A DNA stretch of 43,398 nt from Selenomonas sp. (GTDB taxonomy: Bacteria > Bacillota_C > Negativicutes > Selenomonadales > Selenomonadaceae): NCBI RefSeq assembly GCF_024693525.1, contig NZ_JAILKR010000111.1, forward strand, positions 1-43,398. Direction: 5' to 3'. Below, piece after piece: positions 41,950 to 43,398 of the stretch. Below the pieces are notes generated by a model. It was given only the letters and a program-made list of their open reading frames with translations. It was not told the DNA's origin and did not search any database. Every line of letters begins with the position of its first letter. Position 1 is the first letter of the stretch. A program made the translations under genes and the position numbers.

Positions 41950-43398
41950 ATGAGTCTTGACGGCTTTTCCATGCATGCCCTCGCCCGGGAGCTCAACGCG
42001 ACCCTTGCCGGCGGGCGCATCGATAAAATCACCCAGCCCAACAAACAGTCCATCATCTTGTCCATTCGACAGCCTGGACAAAATTACCTGCTGCACATCT
42101 CCATTAACTCCCAGAATCCTTCGGCCCATCTTCTCGAGCGCAATCTCGAGAACCCACCAGAGCCACCGGTGTTCTGCATGGTTCTGCGCAAACAGCTTGA
42201 AACCGGCCGCATCGCTGCCATCCGCCAACACGGCCTCGACCGCCTGCTGCTCATGGATATCGATTCCCTGGCCGCTGGCGGCAAGATTGTCACCAAGACC
42301 CTTGTGCTTGAGCTCATGGGCAAATACAGCAACATCATCCTCGTACAGGAAGGCACCATTATCGACGCCCTGCGCAAGATTGGTGCCAACAGCAGCCGCG
42401 TGCGCACAGTCCTGCCTGGCGATGCCTATGAACTGCCGCCGGGGCAGGATAAACTCGACCTCTTTACCGCAGACCTCGATGCCATCATGGCCAGCATCAA
42501 AGCCGATGGTGAGCAGCGTCTCGATAAAGCCCTACTCGCTGCCTGCATGGGCTTTGGCCCCGTCTCGGCCAAGGAAACCTGTTTTTCGGCGGGTCTTGCC
42601 CCCAGCACCCGCATCGGCACCCTCGAAGAGGTGGACTTTGCCGCCATCCGGGATGCCCTTATGGAAATCCGCACCGCCGCCAGCAACGAGGAGGCTTCTC
42701 CTGTGCTGGTACTAGGTGAAAACAAAAAAATCCTGGCCATGAGCTCTTTTCCCCTCCACTATCTGCCAGAGGGAACGAGCCTGACCTTCCCCACCATCAG
42801 CGCCATGCTGGAAAAGGCCGACCAGCTTGCGGGCAGCTATGTGCTCCCCGACAAAGACCGGTTCAAAAAACTCGTCAAGAACGAACTGAACCGTGCCGAG
42901 AACAAGCTCGTGAAGCTCGACGAGGAAATCGCCGCCGCCGAAAATGCCGAGGAATACAAGATCCGCGGCGACAATCTCATGACCTACCAGTATCAGTTCC
43001 AGGACCATGTCGACAGTGAGATCACGGTAGCCAACATCTACAGCGAGACCGGCGAGACCATCACGATCCCTTTGGACCAGCGCTATACGATCATCCAGAA
43101 CATGCAGGCCTGCTACAAGAAATACGACAAGCTCAAACGCGCCCAGGAACTCCTGCGCGTCCAGCGCCGCGAATGCGAAGACAATATCACCTATCTTGAA
43201 AGCATCGAAGCCTCCCTGCTGGCCTCCGAAAGCCTGGGCGAAATCGCCGAAATCCACAACGAGCTCGTGGAAAGCGGCTACCTGCGCGAAAAGCTCAAGC
43301 GCAAGAACAACGATAAGCCCTCCCATCCGTTCCACTTCCAGACGCCGGACGGCATCGACATCTTCATCGGCAAGAACAACTACCAGAACGACAAGCTG
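41950..43398 (+). CDS. rqcH: Rqc2 homolog RqcH / NFACT protein (partial, C-terminus outside window)
   Basis: 483 codons are visible; the frame is open to the right edge. RqcH binds stalled 50S-peptidyl-tRNA complexes and recruits tRNA-Ala to add alanine tails that mark incomplete proteins for degradation. The NFACT-N domain (MSLDGFSMHALARELNATLA, KITQPNKQSIILSIRQPG) carries Asp 97-Arg 98, the same DR pair needed for function in B. subtilis RqcH. A helix-hairpin-helix part (170-235) and a coiled-coil (about 310-430) follow, and HFQTPDGIDIFIGKNNYQND at the edge begins the NFACT-R domain. Older annotation calls it fibronectin-binding protein FbpA. The ATG at 41950 has GGAG seven bases upstream. 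Confidence 0.95.
   Translation, partial: MSLDGFSMHALARELNATLAGGRIDKITQPNKQSIILSIRQPGQNYLLHISINSQNPSAHLLERNLENPPEPPVFCMVLRKQLETGRIAAIRQHGLDRLLLMDIDSLAAGGKIVTKTLVLELMGKYSNIILVQEGTIIDALRKIGANSSRVRTVLPGDAYELPPGQDKLDLFTADLDAIMASIKADGEQRLDKALLAACMGFGPVSAKETCFSAGLAPSTRIGTLEEVDFAAIRDALMEIRTAASNEEASPVLVLGENKKILAMSSFPLHYLPEGTSLTFPTISAMLEKADQLAGSYVLPDKDRFKKLVKNELNRAENKLVKLDEEIAAAENAEEYKIRGDNLMTYQYQFQDHVDSEITVANIYSETGETITIPLDQRYTIIQNMQACYKKYDKLKRAQELLRVQRRECEDNITYLESIEASLLASESLGEIAEIHNELVESGYLREKLKRKNNDKPSHPFHFQTPDGIDIFIGKNNYQNDKL

Noticed and set aside
1..43398. tRNA genes, CRISPR arrays, transposases, phage or toxin-antitoxin genes
   Set aside because: I looked for tRNA-like cloverleaf ends, regularly spaced repeats and transposase or integrase motifs in the intergenic spaces and frames, and found none.

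Overview
This window looks like the chromosome of a Selenomonas-type Negativicute, that is, a diderm (two-membrane) Firmicute. The inference rests on Firmicute-style gene sets and sites: a RemA-gmk-rpoZ-coaBC cluster, SepF, RqcH/NFACT, HemZ, bifunctional Rel, a SAM-I riboswitch and strong AGGAGG-type ribosome binding sites. These occur together with an AsmA/TamB-like inner-membrane-anchored protein and a BamE/SmpA-like exported protein, both of which suggest an outer membrane. Species assignment is inference only. I see no rRNA, tRNA, CRISPR array, insertion sequence or prophage gene.

Layout. (1) 1-7719, minus strand: a Fur-family regulator heads an overlapping fur-hemZ-hisS-aspS operon with a strong promoter; recJ-rel is a second transcription unit closed by a clear terminator. 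(2) 7822-14582, minus strand: one very large, apparently monocistronic gene for a 2187-residue soluble protein with PAS, GGDEF, EAL, a second GGDEF, repeated PAS-like modules, histidine kinase and receiver domains. (3) 14600-21706: a small ASCH/PUA-like protein, an exported SIMPL protein and an acyltransferase-3 membrane protein, an AsmA-like protein, a divergent YeiH transporter/LysR regulator pair, and an EamA transporter. (4) 21735-25156, minus strand: a Tat-exported metallophosphoesterase and three visibly AT-richer secreted proteins of unknown function. (5) 25242-30985: pepD, sepF, typA and metK, mostly separate units with their own terminators; metK is preceded by a promoter, a SAM-I riboswitch and an intrinsic terminator. 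(6) 31065-37656: an sCache chemoreceptor, a GH13 alpha-glucosidase, and a three-gene ABC importer operon (binding protein, permease, ATPase) whose promoter is embedded in a 13-bp perfect inverted repeat. (7) 37691-43398: dapF-yicC-remA-gmk-rpoZ-coaBC on the minus strand, and divergently the start of rqcH, which runs off the window.

Functional reading. Most of the window is housekeeping: translation and ribosome rescue (hisS, aspS, typA, rqcH), stringent response (rel), recombination and repair (recJ), heme (hemZ), coenzyme A, DAP/peptidoglycan, SAM, GMP and division (sepF). The accessory parts that deserve a second look are the giant c-di-GMP/phosphorelay hybrid protein, the AT-rich secreted trio, the operator-like palindromes at the ABC and sepF promoters, and a family of TTGAC-NN-GTCAA palindromes that also occurs as an in-frame tandem repeat in coaBC.
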